This document shows positions 1 to 6,589 of a stretch of DNA of 6,589 nucleotides, piece by piece. The notes below the pieces were generated by a model. That model did no database searches. It worked only from the letters and a program-made list of their open reading frames with translations, and was not told the origin of the DNA. The stretch comes from DASUZD01 sp036377055. GTDB taxonomy: Bacteria; Actinomycetota; Thermoleophilia; Gaiellales; Gaiellaceae. The stretch lies in assembly GCA_036377055.1 (NCBI GenBank), contig DASUZD010000055.1, forward strand, positions 1-6,589, written 5' to 3'. The translations under genes and the position numbers were made by a program. Each line of letters opens with the position of its first letter. The stretch's first letter is position 1.

Positions 1-1128
1 GCGCCGACGTCGATCGCGCCCAACGACCTCCAGGTCTACAACGACTACGCGTCGCCGGAGCGCACGTACGGCTCGCGGCGCGCCGTCGTTCACTACGTCG
101 CGCTCGGGATCGACGCGCCGCCGCTCAACGACGACGACGCGGACGGCGTTCCGGACTACGTCGAGCGCGTCGGCGAGGCCGCCGACCGCGCGGTCGCGTA
201 CTACGAGCGCCGCGGGTTCCGGCCCCTGCGGCCGGACGAGGCTGGTCCGGACGCCCGGCCGGACGTCTACGTCTCCCGCTTCTCGCCGGGCACCTTCGGA
301 GTGGCATTGCCGGGCAACATGGCCGAGGGCGGCGCGTTCGTCGTGGTCGCGAACAACCTCGACCCGAGCCCCGAGCGGAGCCTCGCGAGCGTGTACGCCA
401 CCGTCGCCCACGAGCTCTTCCACCTCGTCCAGTTCTCTTATTTCCGGCCTGACGACGACGCGGCGATCCCGACCTGGATCCTCGAGGGCACCGCCGCGGC
501 GCTCGAGACGCGCGTGAACCCGGAGGTCGACGACCTCGTCTCGACGATCCAGCTGCGAGCGTGGTTCTCGGCGACCGAGCGGAGCATGACGACGCAGAGC
601 TACGGCGCTCAGCTTCTCTGGCGGTGGCTGGACGCGGAGCAGCCACGGTTCCTGCCGGCGCTGTTCACCCGGCTGGCGGCGCGGCCCGTGGCCGGCGCGG
701 AGCAAGGCGCAGTCGCGTCGACCTATGCCCGAGACGCCGGGAGGCCGTTCGCCCAAGCGTTCCATCGCTTCGCCGTCTCCGTCGCGGAGAACCACGCGGA
801 AGACATCGACCCCGCCCACGCGCGACGACGCAGAGCGCTCGCTCCGCTCTCGGTGCGGTACGTGCGCGCGACGGTGCCCCGCACCGGTCGCTCGACGCTG
901 ACGGTGACCTTCCCGCGCGGCCGGATGAGCGCCGCGACGACGCTCGTCTACCGCGTCGAGAGCGAGGTCGCGGGCCAGCCGGACCGGACGCGACGGGTCG
1001 CGCCGCGGGTGATCCGCGGCGGCCGCGCGCTGACGTTCACCGTCTCGGCCGGACCGCGCAGGAGCGCCCTGCTCGTGCTCTCGAACGGCGGAGAGCGCGC
1101 GGTCCCCTACGCGGTCAGCGCGCGCTGA
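1..1128 (+). CDS. Secreted-type zinc metalloprotease, MXAN_6640-like (5' partial)
   Basis: The frame is open from base 1 and ends at TGA 1126-1128, leaving 375 residues. The true start and any signal peptide lie before the window; the GTG at 301 is internal, because conserved-looking sequence precedes it. Numbering from base 1, residues 31-40 (HYVALGIDAP) lead into a 12-residue EF-hand-like acidic loop at 44-55 (D44, D46, D48, G49, D52, E55), which probably binds calcium. The zinc motif HELFH is at 137-141, and a likely third ligand, E162 (WILEG), follows 20 residues later, as in gluzincins. Residues from about 275 on are rich in beta-type alternation and end in VLSNGGERAVPYAVSAR, resembling a C-terminal beta-sandwich. 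This order recalls the MXAN_6640 family of putative extracellular metalloproteases. That family name is from memory of motifs, and the substrate is unknown. The 3' end overlaps the convergent regulator gene by 22 bases. Confidence 0.82.
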   Translation, partial: APTSIAPNDLQVYNDYASPERTYGSRRAVVHYVALGIDAPPLNDDDADGVPDYVERVGEAADRAVAYYERRGFRPLRPDEAGPDARPDVYVSRFSPGTFGVALPGNMAEGGAFVVVANNLDPSPERSLASVYATVAHELFHLVQFSYFRPDDDAAIPTWILEGTAAALETRVNPEVDDLVSTIQLRAWFSATERSMTTQSYGAQLLWRWLDAEQPRFLPALFTRLAARPVAGAEQGAVASTYARDAGRPFAQAFHRFAVSVAENHAEDIDPAHARRRRALAPLSVRYVRATVPRTGRSTLTVTFPRGRMSAATTLVYRVESEVAGQPDRTRRVAPRVIRGGRALTFTVSAGPRRSALLVLSNGGERAVPYAVSAR

Positions 1129-4100
1129 GCCTCCTCCGCGCGCCGCTGCGCGACGACGTACCCGAGCCGTTCCGCGATTTCCGCCGCCTCGGCGACAAGC
1201 GCCGCAGCCTCGTCGTCCAGCCCTAGCGCCCGCAGCGCGTCCGCCGACTCGAGCAGCGCATCGGCGTGCATCCCGCTCTCCTCGACTCCGGCCATCCGCT
1301 CGCGCGCATCCTCGACCAGCTGGCGCGCACGCACGTCGGAGCCGCGGTGCGCCTCCACCAGCGCGAGGACGACCCGCCACCACACGTCCACCCAGAACCC
1401 GTGGTGCTCCGCGCGCTGCGCCATCCGGACGAACGGCTCGGCCTCGTCGTACCGCCCCTGCCGGGCCAGCGCATGGCCGAGGCGCCAGGCGATGTTCGTG
1501 GCGGAGCTCTCGTCTGCGACCGCCGTGACCGCGGCGAACCCGGCCCTCAGGATCCGCTCGGCGGCCGCGTCGTCACCCGCGATCGCCTCGACCTCCGCGA
1601 TCGCGATCGAGTGCGCGGCCGCCGCTTGCGGCAGCCCCAGCTCCTCGAGCGCCGCCCGGACATCCTCGACGGACGCCCGCGCCTCGTCGAACTCGCCCTT
1701 CATCGCGCGAAGCAACCCGCGCGCGCCGATCGCGGACACCCGCACGTACGTCGAGGTCGAGTCCTCGTGGATCTCGTTCGCCTGCGCGATCGCGTCGTCG
1801 ACGGGCAGCGTGCCGCGGTGCAGCGTGATGCACATCCAACCCATCACGTAGTGCTCGAAGTAGCGCGCGTTCGCCTGGCGGGCGTACGTGAGGGCGAGAA
1901 GCAAGCGCGGCACCGGGCCGCGCGCCCCAGCCCGATCGAGCGCGTGGAACCGGAGCGCCTCGGCGATGGCGAGGCCTTCGTAGTCGCCGGCCTGCTCCAG
2001 CACGGGCACGGCGTCCTCGATGTCGCGCAGCATCGTCTCCGGCCGCTCGGCGGCGTCGGTCAAGAGCAGCGTCAGGTGGGTGAGGAGCCTCGTCCGCGCC
2101 ACGAGCCGTTCGTCACCGATTTCTGCCGCGATGCTCGACGCCTCGGCCAGCAGCTCCTCGGCGGCAGCGACCTCGCCGCGAGGCATCAGAGCCCCGGCCA
2201 GCTTCGGGAGCAGCTCGATCCGCTCGGGCGCCTCGCGAGGGAGCAGCGCGGTCGCGCGGCCGAGCAGCGCCGTCGCCGCGATCGTGTCGTGGCGCTCGTA
2301 CGCGGCGACACCCGCGCGGCCGAGATGCTCGGCGGCCTGAGCCGCCAGCCGGTCGACGCCGGCGCCGCGCTCCCCGGACTCGCGCCTCGCGCGCGCAGCC
2401 TGGTCGAGGTGGTAGCCGGCGGCGAGATCGACGTCGCGACCACGCTCGATCGCCCGCCGCGCGAGCCGCTCGTGCAGCTCGGCCCGTCGCCATTTCGGCA
2501 GGCTGCCGTACGCGACGTCCCGGATCAGGCTGTGCCGGAACGACCAGCCCGTGCCGCCGGGATCGTCGGCCTCGCCCGGACGGACGAGCTCGCGGCGGAC
2601 GAGGGTCAGCAGCGACTCCGACGGATCTCCCCCGACCAGCTCCGCGACGTCTTCGGTCGTGAACGACGTCCCGCAGACGGCGGCTGCCTGGGCCGCCGCG
2701 CGGTCGCGGTCGTCGAGCCGGTCGAGCCGCGCCGCGAGGAGCGTCTGGATCGAGTCGGGAACGGCGCCTGCGTCGCCCTCCTGCGCCGCCGCCAGCAGCT
2801 GCTCGATGAAGAGCGGGTTGCCTTCGGCCACGTCGACGATGCGCCCTCGCGCGGCCGCGTCGAGCTCGCCGTCCGTGGAGAGCCGGTCGAGCAGCGCCTC
2901 GGACTCCGCCTGTGACAGCGCGTCGAGCAGGATCGACGAGCTGCTAAGGCGGCCGCCGCCCCAATGCGCTCGGACGTCGAGCAGGTCGGGACGTGCGAGG
3001 CAGAGCACGAGCACAGGCGCGCCGACGAGGGCCACGACCGACTCGACGAGGTCGAGGAAGACAGGCGCCGCCCAGTGGATGTCCTCGACGACGAGCAGGA
3101 GCGGCCGGTCGCGCGCCAGCCCAGCGAGCAGCCGCCGCGCCGCGAGCGCCGTGTCCTCGGTCCGCCCGGGCTCGCCGCCGAGTCCCATTGCGCCGACGAG
3201 CCCCTCGGCGAGCTGCCCTCCTTCCAGGCAGTCGCGAATCCAGGCGGCGAGGTCGCCGCTCGCGAGCGCGGCCAGCACGTCGCGGAGCGGCGCGTACGTG
3301 GCCTCCTCGGCGCCCGCACGGCAGCGCCCGACCACGGGGGTGGCCACGGCGCCGAGTCGCTCCATGCACTCGACCGCGAGCCGGGTCTTCCCGATCCCGG
3401 GCGCGCCGAAGACGGTGACGAGGTGCGGGCGCGAGGCCGCCGCGGCGCGCTCGAACGCCTCCACGACCTGCTCGAGCTCGCGCTCGCGGCCGACGATCGG
3501 CGTCTCCAGGCGCCGACGAAGCGGCGCGGCATCTGGCTCGACCGTTTCGACGAGCCAGAAGTCGTCACGCGAGGAGCCGGTGCCTGCGTGCCGCACGAGC
3601 CGCCACGTGCGGAGACCGGCCAGCACCTCGCCCGCGGCCGCGCGGTCGCGAAGGGTCGCCGCTTCCTCCACGGGCGGGCCCGACACGAGCGGGTCGCCGG
3701 TCATCACCTCCCCGGTCGCCAGCCCGATCCGCGCGCTCGAACCGAGAGCGAGAGCGGCGCGCGCGGCCTGGAGCGCGTCGTCGTCGCGCGCCGCGGGAAC
3801 GCCGAAGACGCCGAGCAGTTGCCCGCTCCCGAGGCTCTGCACCGTCGCTCCGTGGCTCTCGAGCAGTCGCGCTGCTGCGTCTGATCGCTCTCGCAGCTCC
3901 GCGCGTCGCGCCTCTGGGTCGTCAGACAGATCGGCGGACGTGACGTCGACGGCGAGCACCGTAACGGTCTTTCGCTCCTCGACGCGCCGCGCCCGCGCTG
4001 GCGGAGCCTCGGCGACGGCAGGCGCGTCGAGCGCCGGATCCCGGCGCAACACCGCACGCTGGAGCTCCTGAAGCTCCCGCCCCGGCTCTGTCCCGAGGTC

Positions 4101-4745
4101 GTCGACGAACGTACGCCGAGCCTGCGCGTACGCCTCGAGCGCGTCCGCCTGCCGGCCCGAGCGGTAGAGCGCGACGATCAGCTGGCGCCGGGGACGCTCC
4201 CGGTACGGCTCGTGCGCCACGAGCTCCTCGAGCTCGGAGACGAGCGCTGCGTGCCTGCCGAGCGCGAGATCTGCCTCGATCCGCTCCTCGAGCGCCGCGA
4301 GCCGGAGCTCCTCGAGGTGCGCCGCGGCCCGGCCGGCGGGCTCGGCGGCGAGATCGGCAAGTGGCGGGCCGCGCCAGAGCGCCAGCGCCTCGGCGAGGCG
4401 GTCAGCCGCAACCGCGGGCTCGGCCCCGTTCGCGTCGTCGGCGAGTCGCAGGAAGCGGTCGAGGTCGAGCTCGCCTTCGCCGACGCGCAGGGCATAACCC
4501 GGCGAGCGAGTGACGAGCCGCTCGCCGAGCTCCTGCCGCAGGCGCGCGAGGTGGTTCTGGAGCGACGCGAGCGCGGTCGACGGCGGCGAATCGCCCCAGA
4601 CGCCGTCGACGAGCCGCTCGACGGAGACGACGCGGTTCGCGTCGAGCAGGAGCACCGCCAGCACGGCTCGCCGCTTCGCGCCGCCGAGCGGCAGGACGCG
4701 CTCCCCCTCGCGCACCTCCAGCGGGCCGAGGATCCTGAACTCCAC
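1107..4745 (-). CDS. SARP/AfsR-like regulator with BTAD, degenerate cyclase domain, STAND-type ATPase and TPR-like repeats
   Basis: A 1212-residue cytoplasmic transcription factor. Residues 1-95 are an OmpR/PhoB-type winged helix (start MEFRILGPLEV, then SVERLVDGVWGD and LQNHLARLRQELG). Residues 96-240 are a bacterial transcriptional activator domain (BTAD) typical of SARPs. Residues 255-400 match a class III cyclase homology domain (ERKTVTVLAVDV, FGVPAARDDDALQAARAA, RIGLATGEV), but key catalytic positions are changed. Residues 412-600 are an ATPase with Walker A GAPGIGKT (447-454) and Walker B LLLVVEDIHW (549-558). The rest is helical, with TPR-like units near 1017-1037, 1097-1112 and 1175-1195. 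The start is GTG: an in-frame TAG lies four codons upstream, and the protein starts as SARPs usually do. There is no strong ribosome-binding site. The gene lies 50 bases after the flavoprotein gene on the same strand, so it may regulate that pair; its target and ligand are not visible. Family assignment is firm, the regulon is not. Confidence 0.93.
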   Translation of the reverse strand: MEFRILGPLEVREGERVLPLGGAKRRAVLAVLLLDANRVVSVERLVDGVWGDSPPSTALASLQNHLARLRQELGERLVTRSPGYALRVGEGELDLDRFLRLADDANGAEPAVAADRLAEALALWRGPPLADLAAEPAGRAAAHLEELRLAALEERIEADLALGRHAALVSELEELVAHEPYRERPRRQLIVALYRSGRQADALEAYAQARRTFVDDLGTEPGRELQELQRAVLRRDPALDAPAVAEAPPARARRVEERKTVTVLAVDVTSADLSDDPEARRAELRERSDAAARLLESHGATVQSLGSGQLLGVFGVPAARDDDALQAARAALALGSSARIGLATGEVMTGDPLVSGPPVEEAATLRDRAAAGEVLAGLRTWRLVRHAGTGSSRDDFWLVETVEPDAAPLRRRLETPIVGRERELEQVVEAFERAAAASRPHLVTVFGAPGIGKTRLAVECMERLGAVATPVVGRCRAGAEEATYAPLRDVLAALASGDLAAWIRDCLEGGQLAEGLVGAMGLGGEPGRTEDTALAARRLLAGLARDRPLLLVVEDIHWAAPVFLDLVESVVALVGAPVLVLCLARPDLLDVRAHWGGGRLSSSSILLDALSQAESEALLDRLSTDGELDAAARGRIVDVAEGNPLFIEQLLAAAQEGDAGAVPDSIQTLLAARLDRLDDRDRAAAQAAAVCGTSFTTEDVAELVGGDPSESLLTLVRRELVRPGEADDPGGTGWSFRHSLIRDVAYGSLPKWRRAELHERLARRAIERGRDVDLAAGYHLDQAARARRESGERGAGVDRLAAQAAEHLGRAGVAAYERHDTIAATALLGRATALLPREAPERIELLPKLAGALMPRGEVAAAEELLAEASSIAAEIGDERLVARTRLLTHLTLLLTDAAERPETMLRDIEDAVPVLEQAGDYEGLAIAEALRFHALDRAGARGPVPRLLLALTYARQANARYFEHYVMGWMCITLHRGTLPVDDAIAQANEIHEDSTSTYVRVSAIGARGLLRAMKGEFDEARASVEDVRAALEELGLPQAAAAHSIAIAEVEAIAGDDAAAERILRAGFAAVTAVADESSATNIAWRLGHALARQGRYDEAEPFVRMAQRAEHHGFWVDVWWRVVLALVEAHRGSDVRARQLVEDARERMAGVEESGMHADALLESADALRALGLDDEAAALVAEAAEIAERLGYVVAQRRAEEAQRALTA

Positions 4746-4780
4746 GCATCGAGCCTAGACCCGCGCGGACGAGTTTTCAT
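4745..4780 (-). promoter_or_regulatory. Candidate leaderless promoter of the SARP-like regulator
   Basis: On the minus strand a TAGGCT box (4757-4752) fits the TANNNT -10 consensus. It lies six bases before the GTG start at 4745, the spacing expected if transcription begins at the G of the start codon. Seventeen bases upstream, ATGAAA (4780-4775) matches TTGACA at four of six positions. No convincing Shine-Dalgarno sequence precedes the GTG (only AGG at 4756-4754), which fits a leaderless mRNA, a common arrangement in actinobacteria. The whole element lies in the 50-base gap after the flavoprotein gene. Chance matches to such short boxes are easy, so this is tentative. Confidence 0.35.
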
Positions 4781-4795
4781 CCGCCGCTCGGGTCG

Positions 4796-6013
4796 TCAGT
4801 GCAGGGTCGGCTCCTGTCCCGTGGCCAGCTGCCCGAGGAACGCGTACGCCCGGTTCGCGCCGAGCGGGTGCATGAACGGCATCGCACGCACGTCGCGGTA
4901 CGCGCGCGCGAGCGGGCTGCCGTTGAGGTAGCCGGCCCCGCCGCTGAGCGCCAGCGCTCGGTCGACGATCCGGACCGACGCGTCGCCGATGAAGAGCTTC
5001 GCGGTCTGAGCCTCGCCGAACAGGCGCGTCAGCTCGTCTCTCGTGCCCCGAGAGGTCGGGTTGAGCGCGTAGTGCTCGTCGATCAGCGAGGCCGCGCGCG
5101 AGAAGACCGCACGGGACGCCGACAGGTCGACGACGTTCTCCGCGACGAGCATCCCGGTGTGCGGGTCGAGGTCGACACGACCTGCGAGCCGGGCGACCGC
5201 GCTCGCGTGGGCGCTCTCGGCGATCCCGATCCCCGCGGCCGCGTGGAAGAGCCCCGCGCTGAGGTTCCGCTCGAGGTACCCGGCCGCGTCGCCCGCGGGG
5301 AAGCCTCCCCGGAGCGCCGAGGCGGGAAGCCGCACGTCCTCGAACGACACGGATTGGCTGCCGGACGCGCGCATGCCGAGCGCGTCCCAGTCGTCGTGGA
5401 CGACCACGCCCGGGGTCTCGCGCGGCACCATCGCGTAGCCGTACCGCTCGCGCCCGCCGTCGTCGGTGTAGGTCACGGCCGCGTAGAGCACGTCCGCCGC
5501 CGGCGACATCGTGCAGAAGATCTTCCGGCCCGAGATCGTCCAGCCGGTCTCGGTCCTCGTCGCCGTCGTCGCGGGCCGCGTGAGATCCTGCCGCGGCTCG
5601 CTGATCGCGGAGGAGAAGACGACCTTGTCGCGTGCGATCTGCTCCATCGTCGCGCCGAACACGGCGATGCGCCGCTCGTCGCCCGAGGCCGTCGCGATCT
5701 GCCAAAGGCGGACCACGTTGAGCACGAAGACGAGGTGCATGTTCACGCCGAGCGTGAGCGCGGCGTCGCCTCGCGCGAGGCGGCTCGACGCGACGAGCAC
5801 GTCGTGGACGGACGTGACACCGAGGCCGCCGAGCTCTTCCGGGATGGGCGCCGCGAGATAGCCGCGTTCCTTGATCGCGGCGAGACTCTCGAACGGGAAG
5901 CTCGCCTGGCGGTCGTGCTCGGCCGCACGCGCGCCCACGTTCTCCGCGAGCCCTTCGGCGAGCGCGACGAGGCGCTCCCCGGGCTCGGTCCTGGCTGTCA
6001 GCTCTAGATGCAT
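4796..6013 (-). CDS. Acyl-CoA dehydrogenase-fold flavoprotein, probable oxygenase component of a two-component flavin monooxygenase
   Basis: 405 residues, the usual length for this fold, with ATG start 6013-6011 and TGA stop 4798-4796. N-terminal helices include GYLAAPIPEELGGLG (51-65). The central beta region has AISEP (136-140), GWTISGRKIFCTMSPAAD (157-174) and WDALGMRASGSQSVSFEDVRLP-type sequence (209-230), all standard ACAD landmarks. The C-terminal helices hold SGGAGYLNGSPLARAYRDVR (357-376). True dehydrogenases then usually carry an IxEGT-type segment with, in many members, the catalytic Glu; here it reads AMPFMHPLGANRAYAFLG, with no Glu. The GSD usually following TEP is also absent (RQDLTRPAT). 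Both changes favour group D monooxygenases of the DszC/HsaA kind, which use reduced flavin from a partner, and the partner gene overlaps this one directly upstream. The substrate is unknown. An atypical acyl-CoA dehydrogenase remains possible. The longer open frame up to 6574 is rejected as antisense-style extension. Confidence 0.85.
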   Translation of the reverse strand: MHLELTARTEPGERLVALAEGLAENVGARAAEHDRQASFPFESLAAIKERGYLAAPIPEELGGLGVTSVHDVLVASSRLARGDAALTLGVNMHLVFVLNVVRLWQIATASGDERRIAVFGATMEQIARDKVVFSSAISEPRQDLTRPATTATRTETGWTISGRKIFCTMSPAADVLYAAVTYTDDGGRERYGYAMVPRETPGVVVHDDWDALGMRASGSQSVSFEDVRLPASALRGGFPAGDAAGYLERNLSAGLFHAAAGIGIAESAHASAVARLAGRVDLDPHTGMLVAENVVDLSASRAVFSRAASLIDEHYALNPTSRGTRDELTRLFGEAQTAKLFIGDASVRIVDRALALSGGAGYLNGSPLARAYRDVRAMPFMHPLGANRAYAFLGQLATGQEPTLH

Positions 6014-6534
6014 CTCAGGCTCCTCTCGATGAAAGAGCCGTAGCTGCGGCGGTTGTAGAGGAGCGGCTCGCCGCTCCGCCCGCCGCGCACGGCGTGGACT
6101 TGGGCGAAAAAGACGGTGTGATCCGCGGCGTCGACCGCGTCGATCACCTGGCAGTCGAGGTGCGCGAGCGCTTCGGCGATCGCCGGGCTCGCGCTTCCGC
6201 GATCGCGGGGCTCCACGAGCGAGTCGAGGAACTTCGGTGCGCCGGGCGCCGCTCCGTGCTCCGCGACGTGCACCTGGTCGCGCGAGAGGATGCTGACCCC
6301 GAACGCGCCCGTCGCTGCGATCGCGCGGGCGCTCGCCGTTTCCGAGCCGAGCGACACGAGCACCGTCGGCGGATCGGCGGACACCGACGCGAAGGCGGTC
6401 ACGGTCAGTCCCCATGGCCGGCCGCCGACGCGGCACGTGACGAGGACCACGCCGCTCGCGAGCGCGCTCATCGCGAGCGCGAAGTCGGCGGGTGCGACGG
6501 CCGCGCTCGTCGCGGCGATGGGTTCGGGGTTCAT
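6004..6534 (-). CDS. Flavin reductase (HpaC/HsaB-like), reductase component of a two-component monooxygenase
   Basis: 176 residues, ATG at 6534-6532 and TAG at 6006-6004, a normal length for the short-chain NAD(P)H:flavin oxidoreductase (DIM6/NTAB, flavin reductase-like) family. The diagnostic N-terminal region reads FALAMSALASGVVLVTC (18-34) and GLTVTAFASVSADPPTVLVS (42-61), the flavin-binding signature. ADHTVFFAQV (137-146) and PLLYNRRSYGSF (157-168) are the usual C-terminal landmarks. Members reduce FMN or FAD with NAD(P)H and pass the free reduced flavin to an oxygenase. Its stop overlaps the start of the ACAD-fold gene by 10 bases, so the two are almost certainly co-translated and are likely partners. 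The ribosome-binding site is weak (GAGAAG about eight bases before ATG). Flavin and nicotinamide preference cannot be read from the sequence. Confidence 0.88.
   Translation of the reverse strand: MNPEPIAATSAAVAPADFALAMSALASGVVLVTCRVGGRPWGLTVTAFASVSADPPTVLVSLGSETASARAIAATGAFGVSILSRDQVHVAEHGAAPGAPKFLDSLVEPRDRGSASPAIAEALAHLDCQVIDAVDAADHTVFFAQVHAVRGGRSGEPLLYNRRSYGSFIERSLRCI
6014..6027 (-). promoter_or_regulatory. Ribosome-binding site of the ACAD-fold gene, inside the reductase gene
   Basis: The minus strand reads GAGAGGAG with core AGGAG at 6024-6020, six bases before the ATG at 6013. This fixes the ATG as the start, rather than codons further upstream in the same open frame. The site is embedded in the last codons of the flavin reductase (IERSL), so ribosomes finishing the reductase stop right beside this start, which suggests translational coupling. 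Confidence 0.75.
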
Positions 6535-6554
6535 GTCGGCGGCTTCTCGAGGAC

Positions 6555-6581
6555 GCGGCCGGTGGCACAGCCACCGGCCGC
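6555..6581. repeat. Perfect 12-bp inverted repeat (hairpin) upstream of the flavin reductase
   Basis: Left arm GCGGCCGGTGGC (6555-6566), loop ACA (6567-6569), right arm GCCACCGGCCGC (6570-6581): a perfect 12-base-pair stem with a 3-base loop. It ends 20 bases before the reductase ATG. Either strand would form a very stable RNA hairpin. No T tract follows on either strand, so it is not a classical intrinsic terminator, although U-less terminators occur in actinobacteria. It may end transcription of the gene beyond the window edge, form a leader structure, or be an operator palindrome. Its symmetry is seen; its role is inferred. Confidence 0.7.
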
Positions 6582-6589
6582 GGTCGCTC

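Noticed and set aside
1266..2915. Long plus-strand open frame (549 codons) opposite the regulator
   Set aside because: It is antisense to clear BTAD/ATPase/TPR coding sequence. The translation is Arg/Pro/Gly-rich without recognisable motifs, as expected from high-GC shadow frames.
2551..4071. Plus-strand open frame (506 codons) very rich in Ser, Arg and Ala
   Set aside because: Low-complexity composition mirrors the codon bias of the opposite-strand regulator; no domain is visible.
4178..4780. Minus-strand frame starting with ATG at 4780 just upstream of the regulator
   Set aside because: It is out of frame with the winged-helix sequence and its product is Ser/Arg low complexity. The SARP start MEFRILGPLEV begins at GTG 4745.
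4746..4795. SARP heptamer direct repeats in the gap before the regulator
   Set aside because: I looked for repeated heptamers at about 11-base spacing and found none that was convincing.
4755..5705. Minus-strand open frame of 316 codons over the ACAD-fold gene
   Set aside because: It is a different frame of the same region, with Arg/Gly-rich shadow composition; the ACAD motifs are all in the other frame.
6014..6574. N-terminal extension of the ACAD-fold protein to a start at 6574
   Set aside because: The extra 187 residues are Arg-rich and lie out of frame over the flavin reductase. A good ribosome-binding site and a family-like N-terminus support the ATG at 6013.
6555..6581. Hairpin as a classical rho-independent terminator
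   Set aside because: No T tract follows it on either strand, so it is reported as an inverted repeat only.
1..6589. Antibiotic or other secondary-metabolite cluster, or a defence system
   Set aside because: No polyketide, peptide synthetase, nuclease, toxin or phage gene is present. A SARP and one oxygenase pair are not enough, and the SARP's ATPase looks regulatory.

Overview
The window is a very GC-rich stretch with strong third-position G/C bias, GTG start use and the long antisense open frames typical of such DNA. Gene content and style (a large SARP/AfsR-type regulator carrying a cyclase-like domain and an ATPase, and actinobacterial-looking flavoenzymes) suggest a high-GC actinobacterium. 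The Thermoleophilia/Solirubrobacterales side is a guess from protein flavour, not something shown by a marker gene. No rRNA, tRNA, CRISPR array, insertion sequence or phage gene was seen.

Layout. Bases 1-1128 (+) hold the 3' part of a secreted-type zinc metalloprotease whose start lies before the window. It has an EF-hand-like acidic loop, an HELFH zinc motif and a C-terminal beta-rich region. It converges on, and overlaps by 22 bases, a 1212-residue regulator on the minus strand (4745-1107). The regulator's domain order is OmpR-type winged helix, BTAD, a cyclase-homology domain with lost catalytic residues, a STAND/AAA-like ATPase and TPR-like helices. Upstream of it on the same strand lie an acyl-CoA-dehydrogenase-fold flavoprotein (6013-4796) and an HpaC/HsaB-type flavin reductase (6534-6004). 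These two genes overlap by 10 bases. A 27-base perfect GC hairpin (6555-6581) sits just upstream of the reductase.

How they may work together. The reductase plus an ACAD-fold partner that lacks the usual dehydrogenase catalytic Glu motif looks like a two-component flavin-dependent monooxygenase: the reductase supplies reduced FMN/FAD and the oxygenase hydroxylates or otherwise oxidises an unknown substrate. The regulator starts 50 bases after the oxygenase stop, in the same direction. It may be co-transcribed with the pair, may have its own leaderless promoter (candidate -10/-35 seen), and may control them. That regulatory link is inference. The metalloprotease is divergent in function and is probably a separate unit.
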